In this document: piece after piece, positions 17,358-26,159 of the stretch
Layout: each line of letters opens with the position of its first letter
Numbering within the stretch: position 1 is the stretch's first letter
Assembly (NCBI GenBank): GCA_035620895.1
Contig: DASPFY010000042.1
Span: forward strand, 1 to 64,000
DNA length: 64,000 bases
Source: TA-21 sp035620895
GTDB lineage: Archaea; Thermoproteota; Nitrososphaeria; Nitrososphaerales; Nitrososphaeraceae
Direction of reading: 5' to 3'
Made by a program: the position numbers and the translations under genes
The notes under the pieces: model-generated
Seen by the model: only the letters and a program-made list of their open reading frames with translations
Databases searched by the model: none
Told to the model about the DNA's origin: nothing

Positions 17358-18343
17358 AATACAGACGATTGGGCAGAAGCGATATTAAAGTAAGCGAAAT
17401 TGGGTTTGGAGCATGGACTATTGGCCTCAATTGGTGGGGTAAGAAAATAGAAGATGATGAAGCAATCAAGATGCTAAAACGAGCCTATGATTTAGGCATT
17501 AATTTTTATGATACTGGAGATATCTATGGGAAAGGAAAAAGTGAGAAGTTAATAGGTGTTGCATTCAAAGACATGAGAAATGAAATCGTTTATTCGACTA
17601 AATGGGGATATGACATGTACAACGCTGAACAGATAGGACATAATGAGTTACCTCAGAAACATAACGTTGAGTATTTGCAATATGCATTAAGTCAGAGTTT
17701 AGAGAGACTTCAAACAGAGTATATCGATGTATATAGCCTTCATAATCCAAAAATGCAGGCAGTCACGGATAAGAAATTGTTTAACGCATTGGATGCACTC
17801 GTTACCAATGGAAAGATTAAAAGTCACGGTATCGCCCTGGGTCCAGCAATTGGATGGAAGGAGGAAGGCTTACATGCAATAAGTGAACACGATATTACTT
17901 GCCTTCAAACTGTCTTTAATATACTTGAACAAGATCCGGGTAATGATCTACTAAAGGCGGGTGAGGAAAAAAATGTTGGAATAATGGCAAGAGTGCCTGA
18001 TGCTTCGGGTGTATTAACTGGCAAAGTTAATGAGAATACCACATTTAGCAAGAATGACCATAGGAGCGTGAGAAAAAAGGAATGGATATCTGAGGCCTTA
18101 AAAAAGGTTGAAAATATGAAGATAATCTCCGACAAGAAAGGGTGGGACATTACTGATCTTGCAATAAAATTTATTCTATCTCATGAACAAATATCAGTTG
18201 TCTTACCAACAATGATAAGTGTAGAAGAAATAGATAGATTTTCTCAGATATCAGACGGAAAATATCTAGATCTCCAGGAAATGAATCAGATTTCTGAGAT
18301 GTATCATAACAATTTCTACGTTGCGACGAGTGTAACCAATTGA
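17348..18343 (+). CDS. Aldo/keto reductase
   Basis: 331 residues with the AKR barrel: YRRLGRSDIKVSEIGFGAWTIG, catalytic Asp and Tyr in NFYDTGDIYGKGKSE, Lys in VYSTKWGYD, and the YIDVYSLHNP strand where His completes the tetrad. The C-terminal NADPH-binding loop is present (LPTMISVEEIDRF). TTG at 17348 overlaps the DUF1802 gene; a second TTG at 17354 is an alternative. AKRs reduce aldehydes or ketones with NAD(P)H; the substrate here is unknown. Third gene of the 16.0-18.3 kb operon. Confidence 0.88.
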   Translation: MELKYRRLGRSDIKVSEIGFGAWTIGLNWWGKKIEDDEAIKMLKRAYDLGINFYDTGDIYGKGKSEKLIGVAFKDMRNEIVYSTKWGYDMYNAEQIGHNELPQKHNVEYLQYALSQSLERLQTEYIDVYSLHNPKMQAVTDKKLFNALDALVTNGKIKSHGIALGPAIGWKEEGLHAISEHDITCLQTVFNILEQDPGNDLLKAGEEKNVGIMARVPDASGVLTGKVNENTTFSKNDHRSVRKKEWISEALKKVENMKIISDKKGWDITDLAIKFILSHEQISVVLPTMISVEEIDRFSQISDGKYLDLQEMNQISEMYHNNFYVATSVTN

Positions 18344-18717
18344 GATTATATGGATCGTGTATATCTCAGACAATAAGTTTTCATAAAATTCGCCCTCTTG
18401 AAATATGAATGAAGTAATTAGAATCCAGTATGTTCACTATTTTGAGAGATGTTTCTGGATATTGTAATTATGAGAAACGAAATAGAAGTCATGAGATAAT
18501 CTATCACAACGGTGGTAGATCGCGATAATAGGAATTGTACGCTAGTCTCAATTGAAATTTACTAGAAGATATGTCAGGTATGTTTGGTTATAGTAATCTT
18601 CGTACTAAAATTATACCTTAATTTATGTACTATTAATTTTACCTTGACTATCATACAGCAATTCGTTACCTAATCCAAATATACTTGCTAAGAGCTAAAT
18701 TTCATTAGTGTTAGGTC
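18344..18717. other. Intergenic region without a recognised gene
   Basis: 374 bp, AT-rich, between the aldo/keto reductase and a secreted-protein gene on the same strand. No convincing open frame, hairpin or RNA was seen. It should contain the promoter of the secreted-protein gene. Confidence 0.35.
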
Positions 18718-19131
18718 ATGGTAAGTAGAATTATTGCCCTTATTGTAATAAGTAGCATAATATCATTAGGGTCTACTATTCATGGCCACTCGTATGGAAG
18801 TTTAATCACCGATGAGAACGGACTTAATAGCAGTCAAGTTCCACGATATTACACAATGGCTAGTCTTATCAATAACCATACCTCTAATAAGGAAATCATG
18901 ATTGAGCTGAAATCTCAATTAGAAAATTCTGACCCGTTTAAGTCACAAATTAGTAATAATGAGGGTAACACTCTCAACTTGTCTTCGACTCAGGACGTCG
19001 TCCCAAATGATGTGAATTCAAATGATGTGAATTCAAATGATGATGGTGAATGCAAATCAGATTGTTCTGATGAATTAAAACCTATAAGAGATGATATCCC
19101 ATTTGAATTACCAAGTATTCCTTTTCCTTAA
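18718..19131 (+). CDS. Small secreted protein with an Asn/Asp-rich repeat
   Basis: 137 residues. An N-terminal signal peptide is clear (RIIALIVISSIISLGSTIHGHSYG, written in full length 24 in the protein, cleavage likely after the HGHS region). The mature part is hydrophilic, Ser/Asn-rich and probably disordered, with a NDVNSNDVNSND stretch encoded by a short tandem DNA repeat, one CKSDC pair and a Pro-rich end (ELPSIPFP). No family is recognised. Surface-exposed or released; function unknown. Confidence 0.6.
   Translation: MVSRIIALIVISSIISLGSTIHGHSYGSLITDENGLNSSQVPRYYTMASLINNHTSNKEIMIELKSQLENSDPFKSQISNNEGNTLNLSSTQDVVPNDVNSNDVNSNDDGECKSDCSDELKPIRDDIPFELPSIPFP
19005..19042 (+). repeat. 15-bp tandem repeat within the secreted-protein gene
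   Basis: Unit AAATGATGTGAATTC occurs at 19005-19019 and 19020-19034, with a partial third copy to 19042. It encodes repeated NDVNS. Because the unit is a multiple of three, copy-number change would keep the reading frame. Confidence 0.85.
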
Positions 19132-19229
19132 AAATCGATTATTATTTATTCAAATGGACAATTTAAAGTCATTTAAATTAAGTTAAAGAAATATATAAAA
19201 CAAAAATAAGGGGAATATGCTAGATTACA

Positions 19230-20075
19230 ATGCATATGGGCTTTGAAAGGATCCTTATTCTCGGCTTTTCTGGGACGGTTTTAGCTCTAATGATGTTCAC
19301 AAATGTTGGATCTGTTGATGTATATGGAATTGCAATAAAGATTGACTCTCCTCTTGGTAATCAACAAGTTCCTGTTGGTGAACTTACCATATCTGGAACT
19401 TCTACTGACAATTCAACTTCACAATGTCAGGTTTATGTAGATTGGAATAATCTAAAGCCCTATCAACTCGCCACACCAACCGGATCAAACGGTTCTTCGG
19501 ACTTTTCAACATGGAACTTCACCTATACTTCCAAATATCACCTTATTCAAACAGGATTAAATGATTTAACATCAAAAATTACTTGTCTAGTTCCACCTAA
19601 CGGACCAACCGTTACTAAGTGGTATAGTATAAACGTTACGGGAACTACATCTCCTAATCAATCAAGTAGTGTAGAATTACCATTACCAACCGCGAATAAC
19701 AATGCTTCTACTTCGAATGTTCAAACTTCGTCGCCGCAAACTGATACACCAATTGATACAACAAATACATCAAACTCAGATAAAATAGCGCTTGATCTTG
19801 GTGTGGAACATAATCCTGTTTCAGCTGGGGAAAGGCAAACAATTACACTCACTGCATCAGATCCCCTTACCGGAAATGCGCTGGATAAGGTATTTCTACG
19901 ATTGACTATCAAAGATCCATCAGGCAATATCATAAAGGATTATACTGATAATGATGGAAAACTCTCACCTTCATTTAGGATCAATGAAGACATAACAGGA
20001 ACGTTTTCAGTTTTGGCAAGCGCCTCTCAGGCAGGTATCGAAACCACAAAGTCTTTGACATTTGTAGTCCAGTAA
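19230..20075 (+). CDS. Secreted or surface protein with Ig-like folds
   Basis: 281 residues. Signal peptide around 6-35 (ILILGFSGTVLALMMF). A first beta-sandwich runs about 36-135 (IKIDSPLGNQQVPVGELTISGTSTDN and WYSINVTG). A Ser/Thr/Asn-rich linker with many N-x-S/T sites follows (about 136-190), then a second Ig-like domain about 192-281 (PVSAGERQTITLTASD, FSVLASASQAG). Such proteins are typical of thaumarchaeal cell envelopes; the linker fits N-glycosylation by AglB. No catalytic residues are apparent. The second ATG at 19236 is an alternative start. Confidence 0.7.
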   Translation: MHMGFERILILGFSGTVLALMMFTNVGSVDVYGIAIKIDSPLGNQQVPVGELTISGTSTDNSTSQCQVYVDWNNLKPYQLATPTGSNGSSDFSTWNFTYTSKYHLIQTGLNDLTSKITCLVPPNGPTVTKWYSINVTGTTSPNQSSSVELPLPTANNNASTSNVQTSSPQTDTPIDTTNTSNSDKIALDLGVEHNPVSAGERQTITLTASDPLTGNALDKVFLRLTIKDPSGNIIKDYTDNDGKLSPSFRINEDITGTFSVLASASQAGIETTKSLTFVVQ

Positions 20076-20242
20076 ATTGAATGTATAAAGTAGGAAATAA
20101 ATCTATAAAGTACCTTTTTCAATCCATTCGCTTTGGTTAGATTTGAAATTTCATTTCGCAGCCTTTTGACAATACCCGAATCTCAGTATCCTGAATGAAG
20201 TATGCTTTATTTAGTGACTTGCAATATCTCAATGATGAAACA

Positions 20243-20270
20243 GTTTTAGTTCGGTTCTAAGTGCTAAAAC
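20243..20270. terminator. Candidate stem-loop between convergent genes
   Basis: GTTTTAG at 20243-20249 pairs with CTAAAAC at 20264-20270 across a 14-nt loop. It lies between the convergent secreted-protein and multicopper-oxidase genes, where a transcription end is expected. Just beyond, AATCCACTTC occurs twice (20279-20288 and 20310-20319). Function is inferred from location only. Confidence 0.35.
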
Positions 20271-20365
20271 CAATTTAAAATCCACTTCCCTTGATTTGAA
20301 CAGGGTTTTAATCCACTTCGCTCTAATATGTTGATGTCTACAAAACTAAATAATTTTTTAATGTA

Positions 20366-21616
20366 TTATGTGTCATCATGTAGAGGAGGATCAACAGGCT
20401 CTCCTCTTACATCAAATAGCCCCATCCACCCTAGATCCGTAAATTCTGTCTGATGTGCATGGAACATATAGGTCCCGGGATAAGCGTAAGTAAATTCCAT
20501 AATACCTCTATCTCCTTGCGACAATGTCACTATGTCTGTATTATAATCCGCAGTTTCATCTGTACCGGCAGTATAATAATCAAACATTGCTCCATGTAAA
20601 TGGAATGAATTGACTAAATCAAATTCCAGCATGTTTACTACGTAAATACGATACGGCTTGCCAGTTTGTAATACAATCGGATTCATCATATAGTCAAATG
20701 CCTTTCCATTAACTGTGTAAATTTCATTAATTCTATCCACCCCACCATCGTCCTCCTCCGTACCTTCATCTTCCCCACCGTTATCTTCCTCATCGGCATG
20801 TTCCATGTTGGCGTCCATGCTGGTTTCGTTACTAAGTGTACTGTCAGTCATGTTAGATGCTTCATTATCGTCTTGTTCAATTTCCTGAAATAAGGCAGCT
20901 GGAGGTATTTTCGTTGGTCCCTCCAGATCAAGATCCAAGTCATATCCATTTAGGAGCATAGCCATTTCTGTTATTTGCGGCCGGGGCTCTTCTGGATCAA
21001 TAATCATCATTCCATATAGTCCCCGATTGATATGATCAGCAATTGGATCTACATGACAATGGTATGGATACACCCCATATGGCTGCGCAATAAATTCATA
21101 AGTGTAACTTCTACCTGGTGAAATAGCGCCACCCGGATATCCTCCCATTGAAACTCCATCATTCTTGGCGTAATGTATAGAGTGAGTATGAAGCGAATGA
21201 GGGTTTGAATTCTCGTTACTATTAATAACTCTAATACGGATGAGATCGCCTTCTGTAACTCTTATAGTAGGCCCGGGTATTGTACCATTAAAGGTCCATG
21301 CGTCTAGGATATGCCCTTCGTATGATACAGGTATCTTTTGATTTTCTTCGACAATAAGTGTAAATTGTCTTACAGTCCTTCCGCTTTCATCCTTCGAAAC
21401 ATGGCCACAATTGAAGTGAGTAAGGTATTCTGAGGAGGTGGGTTTTTTACTAAGATCCGTAGTACAGTTCTTAATTTTATCGTATTGCTCTTGAGAAATG
21501 GGAGATCCAGGAGTCTGGCCATATGCAGGCTTATTCAAGAAAGGAAAATTTAAAGATGAAAATACCAAAATAATTGACAAAACCACTGCAAAAAAATATG
21601 CATTTTGCCTAAACAC
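20366..21616 (-). CDS. Multicopper oxidase, two-cupredoxin-domain (NirK/laccase-like)
   Basis: 416 residues with a signal peptide (about 1-33). Domain 1 holds HSLHTHSIHY near 142 and YPYHCHVDPIADHINRGLYGMM near 182, a His-Cys-His...Met type 1 copper site. Domain 2 holds SFHLHGAMFDYY near 342 and MFHAHQTEFTDLGWMGLF near 390, matching trinuclear or type 2 copper ligands. An acidic low-complexity linker (about 240-292, Asp/Glu-rich) separates them. Thaumarchaea encode several such enzymes, variously called NirK or MCO; this one could be nitrite reductase or a laccase-type oxidase. Periplasmic-side location. It stands alone with a 431 bp upstream region. Confidence 0.85.
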   Translation of the reverse strand: MFRQNAYFFAVVLSIILVFSSLNFPFLNKPAYGQTPGSPISQEQYDKIKNCTTDLSKKPTSSEYLTHFNCGHVSKDESGRTVRQFTLIVEENQKIPVSYEGHILDAWTFNGTIPGPTIRVTEGDLIRIRVINSNENSNPHSLHTHSIHYAKNDGVSMGGYPGGAISPGRSYTYEFIAQPYGVYPYHCHVDPIADHINRGLYGMMIIDPEEPRPQITEMAMLLNGYDLDLDLEGPTKIPPAALFQEIEQDDNEASNMTDSTLSNETSMDANMEHADEEDNGGEDEGTEEDDGGVDRINEIYTVNGKAFDYMMNPIVLQTGKPYRIYVVNMLEFDLVNSFHLHGAMFDYYTAGTDETADYNTDIVTLSQGDRGIMEFTYAYPGTYMFHAHQTEFTDLGWMGLFDVRGEPVDPPLHDDT

Positions 21617-22047
21617 AATTTATCAAATATATCTTTGATATAAAAATGTTAACCATTTTTAAATTTCTACGGGTCATATAAACACGCAACTAATGAATTT
21701 GATATTTTGTTCTCTAATGTATGGATTTTCAACAATTAAATTAACAATAAAAGAAAAACCTATTTCTTCAACAGTTTTCAAAAAATCAAGTTCGAATATT
21801 TATTTTTCAGCAGCGATACTAGTCATAAAATAAAAACGACTATGCTTGTAAACATTGTATAAACTTAAAAGTTGGTAAAAATAATGCGGATAGATCCCTT
21901 CAATCATCCTGGCTAGAAAAAAAGAATTCATGAAAACTTCTAATAGAATTCAAAAAAAAGGAACCAAATATTAGTAAAAGATAACATAACATGATTCAGA
22001 AATATCTTACCTAGCCTTTAAAAGATATAATTCTATCATTAAATTCA
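21617..22047. other. Divergent promoter region
   Basis: 431 bp between the divergent multicopper oxidase and a secreted-protein gene. AT-rich; no open frame of interest. Several TATA-like runs are present, e.g. near 21630-21650 for the reverse strand, but none can be assigned firmly. Confidence 0.35.
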
Positions 22048-22488
22048 ATGGAAAAGTCAAATGGAACAATGATAGTAGTAATTATAGCAGCTTTTAGTCT
22101 AGTCTTCTATTCATCCTCTCTCATTCACATAACATTCGCGGAAGAAATTGAGTTAAAAAGTGTAGGAAAGGGAGATATTTCCTGTCAAGGTGGAGAAGAG
22201 ATAAAGGATGTCAGGATAAATTTTTTCGTGTCCTATGATGAGGGAACGACCTTTGCCGAATGGAATATCGATCATGAAAAATTTGGATCATCGGGAGGTA
22301 TCATTACCGACATAGATGCATCATCAAGTAGCTTTGCTTTGAAGGGGGTCGAGGCCTTTGACAATATTTGTGATAATGAAACACCAGCTGACATTAAACT
22401 TTCAGGACATTGTGGATCAGGAACTGTAAGATTAGTATCCGATAATGGGAACAAGGGCACCTTTACGTCTAATGTAAAATGTAGCTGA
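22048..22488 (+). CDS. Secreted hypothetical protein with paired cysteines
   Basis: 146 residues with an N-terminal signal (about 8-31, MIVVIIAAFSLVFYSSSL). The mature part of about 115 residues is beta-rich and has Cys in ISCQGG, NICDN, GHCGSG and VKCS, enough for two disulfides. It ends exactly at the last Cys-Ser. No family is recognised. Likely a small extracytoplasmic beta-sandwich protein of the thaumarchaeal envelope. Confidence 0.6.
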   Translation: MEKSNGTMIVVIIAAFSLVFYSSSLIHITFAEEIELKSVGKGDISCQGGEEIKDVRINFFVSYDEGTTFAEWNIDHEKFGSSGGIITDIDASSSSFALKGVEAFDNICDNETPADIKLSGHCGSGTVRLVSDNGNKGTFTSNVKCS

Positions 22489-22607
22489 GATAGTGTAGAT
22501 TACAATTACTGCGTAGAGTAGTTCTATCTGAAAAATTAAGACAAAATCATCCTATTCAAAGATAACTTAAAAGATAATAAACATAACAATATTAACAACG
22601 ATCGAGC

Positions 22608-22805
22608 TTGGACATCTCTTCTCTAAAGAACTGGCTTCCCATAGTTGCCATTTCGGCTGTAATCCCTATTATCATTAGCCTTATTCTAGGAATCTCAATC
22701 ATTCAAGGACTCGTGGCTTCTGGTCTAACAATCATGCTTGTAATAAGTGCGTTTATTTTTAGATCACATGGGCGAGACAGAAAGCCGGGTTATGAAAATT
22801 CATAA
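22608..22805 (+). CDS. Small membrane protein, two helices
   Basis: 65 residues from a TTG at 22608: a short polar start (MDISSLKNW), two closely spaced hydrophobic helices (LPIVAISAVIPIIISLILG, then GLVASGLTIMLVISAFIF) and a basic C-terminus (RSHGRDRKPGYENS). Function unknown. It is convergent with the winged-helix gene, 25 bp apart. Confidence 0.55.
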   Translation: MDISSLKNWLPIVAISAVIPIIISLILGISIIQGLVASGLTIMLVISAFIFRSHGRDRKPGYENS

Positions 22806-22830
22806 AAAATTGTAAAATAAGCTCTTTGTA

Positions 22831-23145
22831 TCAGGCCAATTTGGCAATCGGAGATTCAACGATAATAACGTTCTCATCTAGTATACTTAACATCGTATTG
22901 TAATAATGCAAAAAGGATCTGCCTTTTTCTGTTGCACGATAAGTCAATATACCATCATCTAGATTTTGTGTTATCAGTTCCTTTTCTAAAAGTTCGTATA
23001 AGTACCTATTAATTTGCTCATAGCTCAAGTTTCCCTTGTACATTATGTGGGTTTTTCTGATACCTGCTTTACATAGATCTACTATGTCAGCCATAATCTG
23101 GATTTTTCCTCTAATATTTTCATTTTTACAGACCGTTTTGCTCAT
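22831..23145 (-). CDS. Winged-helix DNA-binding protein (HTH_45 type)
   Basis: 104 residues from the ATG at 23145; an upstream ATG at 23187 adds 14 residues of poor quality. The sequence follows the archaeal winged-helix family with a KTHIMYKGNLSYEQINRYLYELLEKELI helix-turn-helix, a wing (DGILTYRATEKG) and a terminal helix (GRSFLHYYNTM). These are numerous in Thaumarchaeota and are presumed dimeric transcription regulators. No target is identifiable. Short inverted motifs lie upstream near 23196-23218 (GGAACGATCGTTCC), a possible autoregulatory operator. Confidence 0.8.
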   Translation of the reverse strand: MSKTVCKNENIRGKIQIMADIVDLCKAGIRKTHIMYKGNLSYEQINRYLYELLEKELITQNLDDGILTYRATEKGRSFLHYYNTMLSILDENVIIVESPIAKLA

Positions 23146-23197
23146 TTCGTTGTTATGAAAGATACCCAAGTAATTAAGGGGAACCATGAAATTCCAT

Positions 23198-23211
23198 ATT
23201 GGAACGATCGT
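23198..23211. promoter_or_regulatory. Perfect palindrome upstream of the winged-helix gene
   Basis: GGAACGATCGTTCC is a 14-bp perfect palindrome located about 50 bp upstream of the winged-helix gene start. A related half (GGAACAAAAG) follows at about 23225. The position and symmetry fit an operator for a dimeric regulator, probably the adjacent gene itself. Inferred. Confidence 0.5.
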
Positions 23212-23349
23212 TCCAACTCAGAACGGAACAAAAGCTGTTTATACTAATTTGTGTATGAATGGTCTACATAGATAACTATAATCAGAATTTTGTCTCGCGC
23301 CGTATACGAATCTATATAATAATAGTATGAATTAATACCATTTGCACTC

Positions 23350-24405
23350 ATGAAAAAAAAGTTCAGAACTGACATAGTGAAGATAAATGAAAAAAGGCCT
23401 AATCAGGTTATCATTTCAAAAGCATCAAAATTGATCTGTAGTGGAGAAATTATCGCATTCCCAACAGAAACTGTATATGGATTAGGAGCTAATGCGCTAG
23501 ATCCATCCGCGGTATCAAAAATATATGAAATTAAGTGCCGGCCTTCTGATAATCCATTAATCATCCACATCGCAGATATGAAAACATTGAGGACTCTGGT
23601 GAGTCAAATACCTCCGAGAGCAAATCGCATTATTAGAAAATTCTGGCCCGGTCCAGTGACTCTAGTGCTCAAGAAATCAAACATTGTACCCGAAATTACT
23701 ACAGGAGGTTTAAGCACAGTGGCAGTACGTATGCCAAGGAATAATGTAGCCCTGGCACTAATAAGAAAATCTGGTCTCCCTATTGCTGCCCCATCTGCAA
23801 ACATTTCGGGAAGACCTAGTCCCACAACTGCCACTCACGTGAAAGATGATCTTGATGGAAAAATAAAACTAATTTTGGATGGCGGTAGTACGAAAATTGG
23901 AATTGAATCGACAGTAATTGATATGACACAATCGACTCCTATGATACTAAGACCCGGTGGAATTTCAAAGGAGTCAATTGAAAATGAAATAGGTAAAGTT
24001 CTCTTTCATAATTCTCTTATTGGTATTGACACGAAAAAGATCAAGATTTACACGTCTCCAGGTATGAAATACCGACATTATTCTCCAAAGGCCCGCGTTA
24101 TGCTGGTCGAGGGCCCCGAAAATGACGCAAAGAGTAAGATAATTCAATTGACTCAAAAATTAGAGGCTGAAGGTAAGAAAGTTTCTATTATGAGCGCTAG
24201 CAAATCACTGAAAGTAAATTCAGATAAAATTCAATATATGGGAAGGTCGTTGGAGACAATTGCAAGAAATCTATTTGCAAATCTCCGGCAAGCTGACAAA
24301 AATAACATAGATGTTATAATAGTTCAAGGAATTCAGTATAACAAGATAGGTTTTTCTATCATGAATAGGCTAAAGAAGGCAGCATTTACGAATATTAGAG
24401 TATGA
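23350..24405 (+). CDS. sua5: L-threonylcarbamoyladenylate synthase (Sua5)
   Basis: 351 residues. Makes threonylcarbamoyl-AMP, the precursor for t6A37 in tRNA, which the KEOPS complex then transfers; the KEOPS subunit Pcc1 is encoded at 40.2 kb. N-terminal YrdC domain: GEIIAFPTETVYGLGANALD, KCRPSDNPLIIHIADM, FWPGPVTLVLKKS, GLPIAAPSANISGRPSPTTATHV and IESTVIDM. C-terminal Sua5 domain from about 215 (YTSPGMKYRHYSPKARVMLVEG), so this is the long Sua5 type rather than TsaC. ATG start, monocistronic. Confidence 0.95.
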   Translation: MKKKFRTDIVKINEKRPNQVIISKASKLICSGEIIAFPTETVYGLGANALDPSAVSKIYEIKCRPSDNPLIIHIADMKTLRTLVSQIPPRANRIIRKFWPGPVTLVLKKSNIVPEITTGGLSTVAVRMPRNNVALALIRKSGLPIAAPSANISGRPSPTTATHVKDDLDGKIKLILDGGSTKIGIESTVIDMTQSTPMILRPGGISKESIENEIGKVLFHNSLIGIDTKKIKIYTSPGMKYRHYSPKARVMLVEGPENDAKSKIIQLTQKLEAEGKKVSIMSASKSLKVNSDKIQYMGRSLETIARNLFANLRQADKNNIDVIIVQGIQYNKIGFSIMNRLKKAAFTNIRV

Positions 24406-24421
24406 CATGAGAATGTGAAAG

Positions 24422-25189
24422 TTAATTCTGGTTTAAACTTGATATAAGATTCTTGATAACTGAAGTTCTTCCCAGATAAGATCCAATTTTCTTAAAATTA
24501 CAACTATTCATGAACGGTATAATTGATATTGTTTTTGCGCCTGTTAATTTTTCAATATAATTTGGAGTCATAGATTCCACAGTGTTGGGATGCTTTGGCA
24601 TTTGATTAAATATCACTCCGATAATTGGTATTTTCTTTACCTTGCATGCGTTTATGGTCAAAACGGTATGGTTAATGGAACCTAGTTTAGGGCTTGACAC
24701 GATAATTGTGGCTAGATTCATCCTTCTGATAACATCTAGTAATGAAATTTTCGCTGTAATTGGAACCATAACACCACCTATACCTTCGACCACTGTGAAA
24801 TCGTATTTTTTTTGAAGAATATTAAATTTTTTAGTTACTATTCCTAGATCCACGGTTTTATGCAAAATTTCTGCTGCCATATAGGGAGATGCTGGTATGG
24901 GAAAGAATATTGGATTCAATATTTGATCAGATTCTTCGATATCTGCAGCTTCCGCCAGGGCGGCAGTATCATGAGACTTGTAACGATTTGAGTACATATT
25001 GGATGATGTTGCAAATGGCTTCATAATGCCTACCTTTATTCCGTTTCTCCGGAGCAACCACACTAGGCCACATGCTATTGTAGTTTTTCCAATTTCAGTA
25101 TCAGTTCCTGTAATAAATACACCTTGTAATTTCTCAAAATGTCTAGTTGATAAATCTCTTTTCGTAAAGAAACGTAAATTTACTATTAT
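24422..25189 (-). CDS. bioD: Dethiobiotin synthetase, without an ordinary start codon
   Basis: Converts diaminopelargonate, CO2 and ATP to dethiobiotin. The frame carries the full P-loop start GVFITGTDTEIGKTT (25123-25082), then KPFATSS, VVEGIGGVMVPI and VSSPKLGSINHTVLT, all BioD motifs. The frame opens after a TAA at 25192-25190 and has no ATG, GTG or TTG before the P-loop; the first GTG is at 25063, past the ATP-binding loop. Either a rare start (ATA at 25189, ACG at 25165) is used, or a base is missing upstream, or the gene is damaged. Downstream it looks intact. The other biotin genes are not in this window. Confidence 0.8.
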   Translation of the reverse strand: MIVNLRFFTKRDLSTRHFEKLQGVFITGTDTEIGKTTIACGLVWLLRRNGIKVGIMKPFATSSNMYSNRYKSHDTAALAEAADIEESDQILNPIFFPIPASPYMAAEILHKTVDLGIVTKKFNILQKKYDFTVVEGIGGVMVPITAKISLLDVIRRMNLATIIVSSPKLGSINHTVLTINACKVKKIPIIGVIFNQMPKHPNTVESMTPNYIEKLTGAKTISIIPFMNSCNFKKIGSYLGRTSVIKNLISSLNQN

Positions 25190-25364
25190 TTAGATTTTTT
25201 ATCACATCTCATTGCTGTTAAATATGATGTATTTGTGAAAGATTTTCCTAGTGTAGACGTATTCATGTTCCTCATGTTCAGGCATTTGCCTCTTTATGTC
25301 AAAAGTAAAATTAAAATTTAATTGGGTGCCACTGTTTCTTAATTTGGAAACCAAAAATACAATA

Positions 25365-25862
25365 ATGCTCATTATTTTTAGTATTGTTATTTTTTTGATA
25401 TCGTCTTCACGTTCGCATGCAACTGAATTACAGAACAATGACGTCACAGTAGCTAGTGCCACAATTTTCTTTCCTAATTATCAAAAAACAACAATACCAA
25501 TTAATGGATTTAATGTCTCAATGGCCATAGCGTCAACTGACGAACAGAGGATCAGAGGTCTCTCTGGATTGGAAAAGATGAATGAAAATGAGGGAATGAT
25601 ATTTTTATTTGATGAACCATCAAAGCAAGGATTTTGGATGAACAAAATGAATTTTCCCATAGACATCATTTGGCTGGATTCAAACAATAAAGTAGTCCAC
25701 ATCGAAAAAAAATTGGAACCATGTAAGATATTTCTAGCATGCCCTGTCTATAATCCTCAAGTAGATTCATTATATGTAATAGAACTTCGATCTGGATTTA
25801 CCGATGATCATTCCATCAAAGAGGGCATGATAATTAATTTCGATCTACCAGGGAAAAATTGA
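25365..25862 (+). CDS. Secreted DUF192 protein
   Basis: 165 residues from the ATG at 25365, which gives a clean signal peptide (MLIIFSIVIFLISSSRSHA). The body is the DUF192 fold: MAIASTDEQRIRGLSGLEKMNENEGMIFLFDEPSKQGFWMNKMNFPIDIIWLD, shown here in parts: RGLSG, GMIFLF, FWMNKM and PIDIIWLD, followed by VYNPQVDSLYVIEL and EGMIINFD. An upstream ATG at 25296 would add a segment without signal features. DUF192 function is not known; the exported forms are widespread in halophiles and Thaumarchaeota. Confidence 0.82.
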   Translation: MLIIFSIVIFLISSSRSHATELQNNDVTVASATIFFPNYQKTTIPINGFNVSMAIASTDEQRIRGLSGLEKMNENEGMIFLFDEPSKQGFWMNKMNFPIDIIWLDSNNKVVHIEKKLEPCKIFLACPVYNPQVDSLYVIELRSGFTDDHSIKEGMIINFDLPGKN

Positions 25863-25886
25863 CTAATGATTAACGATGATTAATAC

Positions 25887-26159
25887 ATGCGTAGAAATGG
25901 TTTAATAAATAAAATTAGTTCTAAAAAGGCAGTCACAGGCAAAGAGAGTATGCAAGTGTTGGACGAACAAAGCAAGGCATACTTTAATTTCATAAACTCG
26001 TTGAGATCTGAACCGACAAGGAAGTCGTACAAATTTTGCATAAAGAAATTCCTAGGTAACACTAAATATTTTGTACGATTCTGGTCATCAGGAAGGAAAT
26101 TTCTTTTGGTTTTCGTAATAACTCAATTGCGTTTCCACTTCTTTCAGAAAATCATATAA
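25887..26159 (+). pseudogene. Truncated tyrosine recombinase/integrase N-terminal fragment
   Basis: 90 residues, of which about 20-60 (YFNFINSLRSEPTRKSYKFC, then IKKFLGNTKYF) match the SAM-like core-binding domain of XerC-type integrases common in Thaumarchaeota. The catalytic domain with the R-H-R-Y residues is absent: after about 26060 the frame runs into the opposite-strand response-regulator gene and loses similarity. This looks like an integrase remnant left by an old insertion or deletion. No tRNA or att repeat was recognised nearby. Confidence 0.6.

Noticed and set aside
20366..21616. Firm assignment of the multicopper oxidase as NirK nitrite reductase
   Set aside because: Both NirK and laccase-like oxidases share the visible copper motifs, so only the family is claimed.
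25202..25462. Reverse-strand open frame over the start of the DUF192 gene
   Set aside because: It overlaps a clear coding gene on the other strand and has no recognisable pattern.
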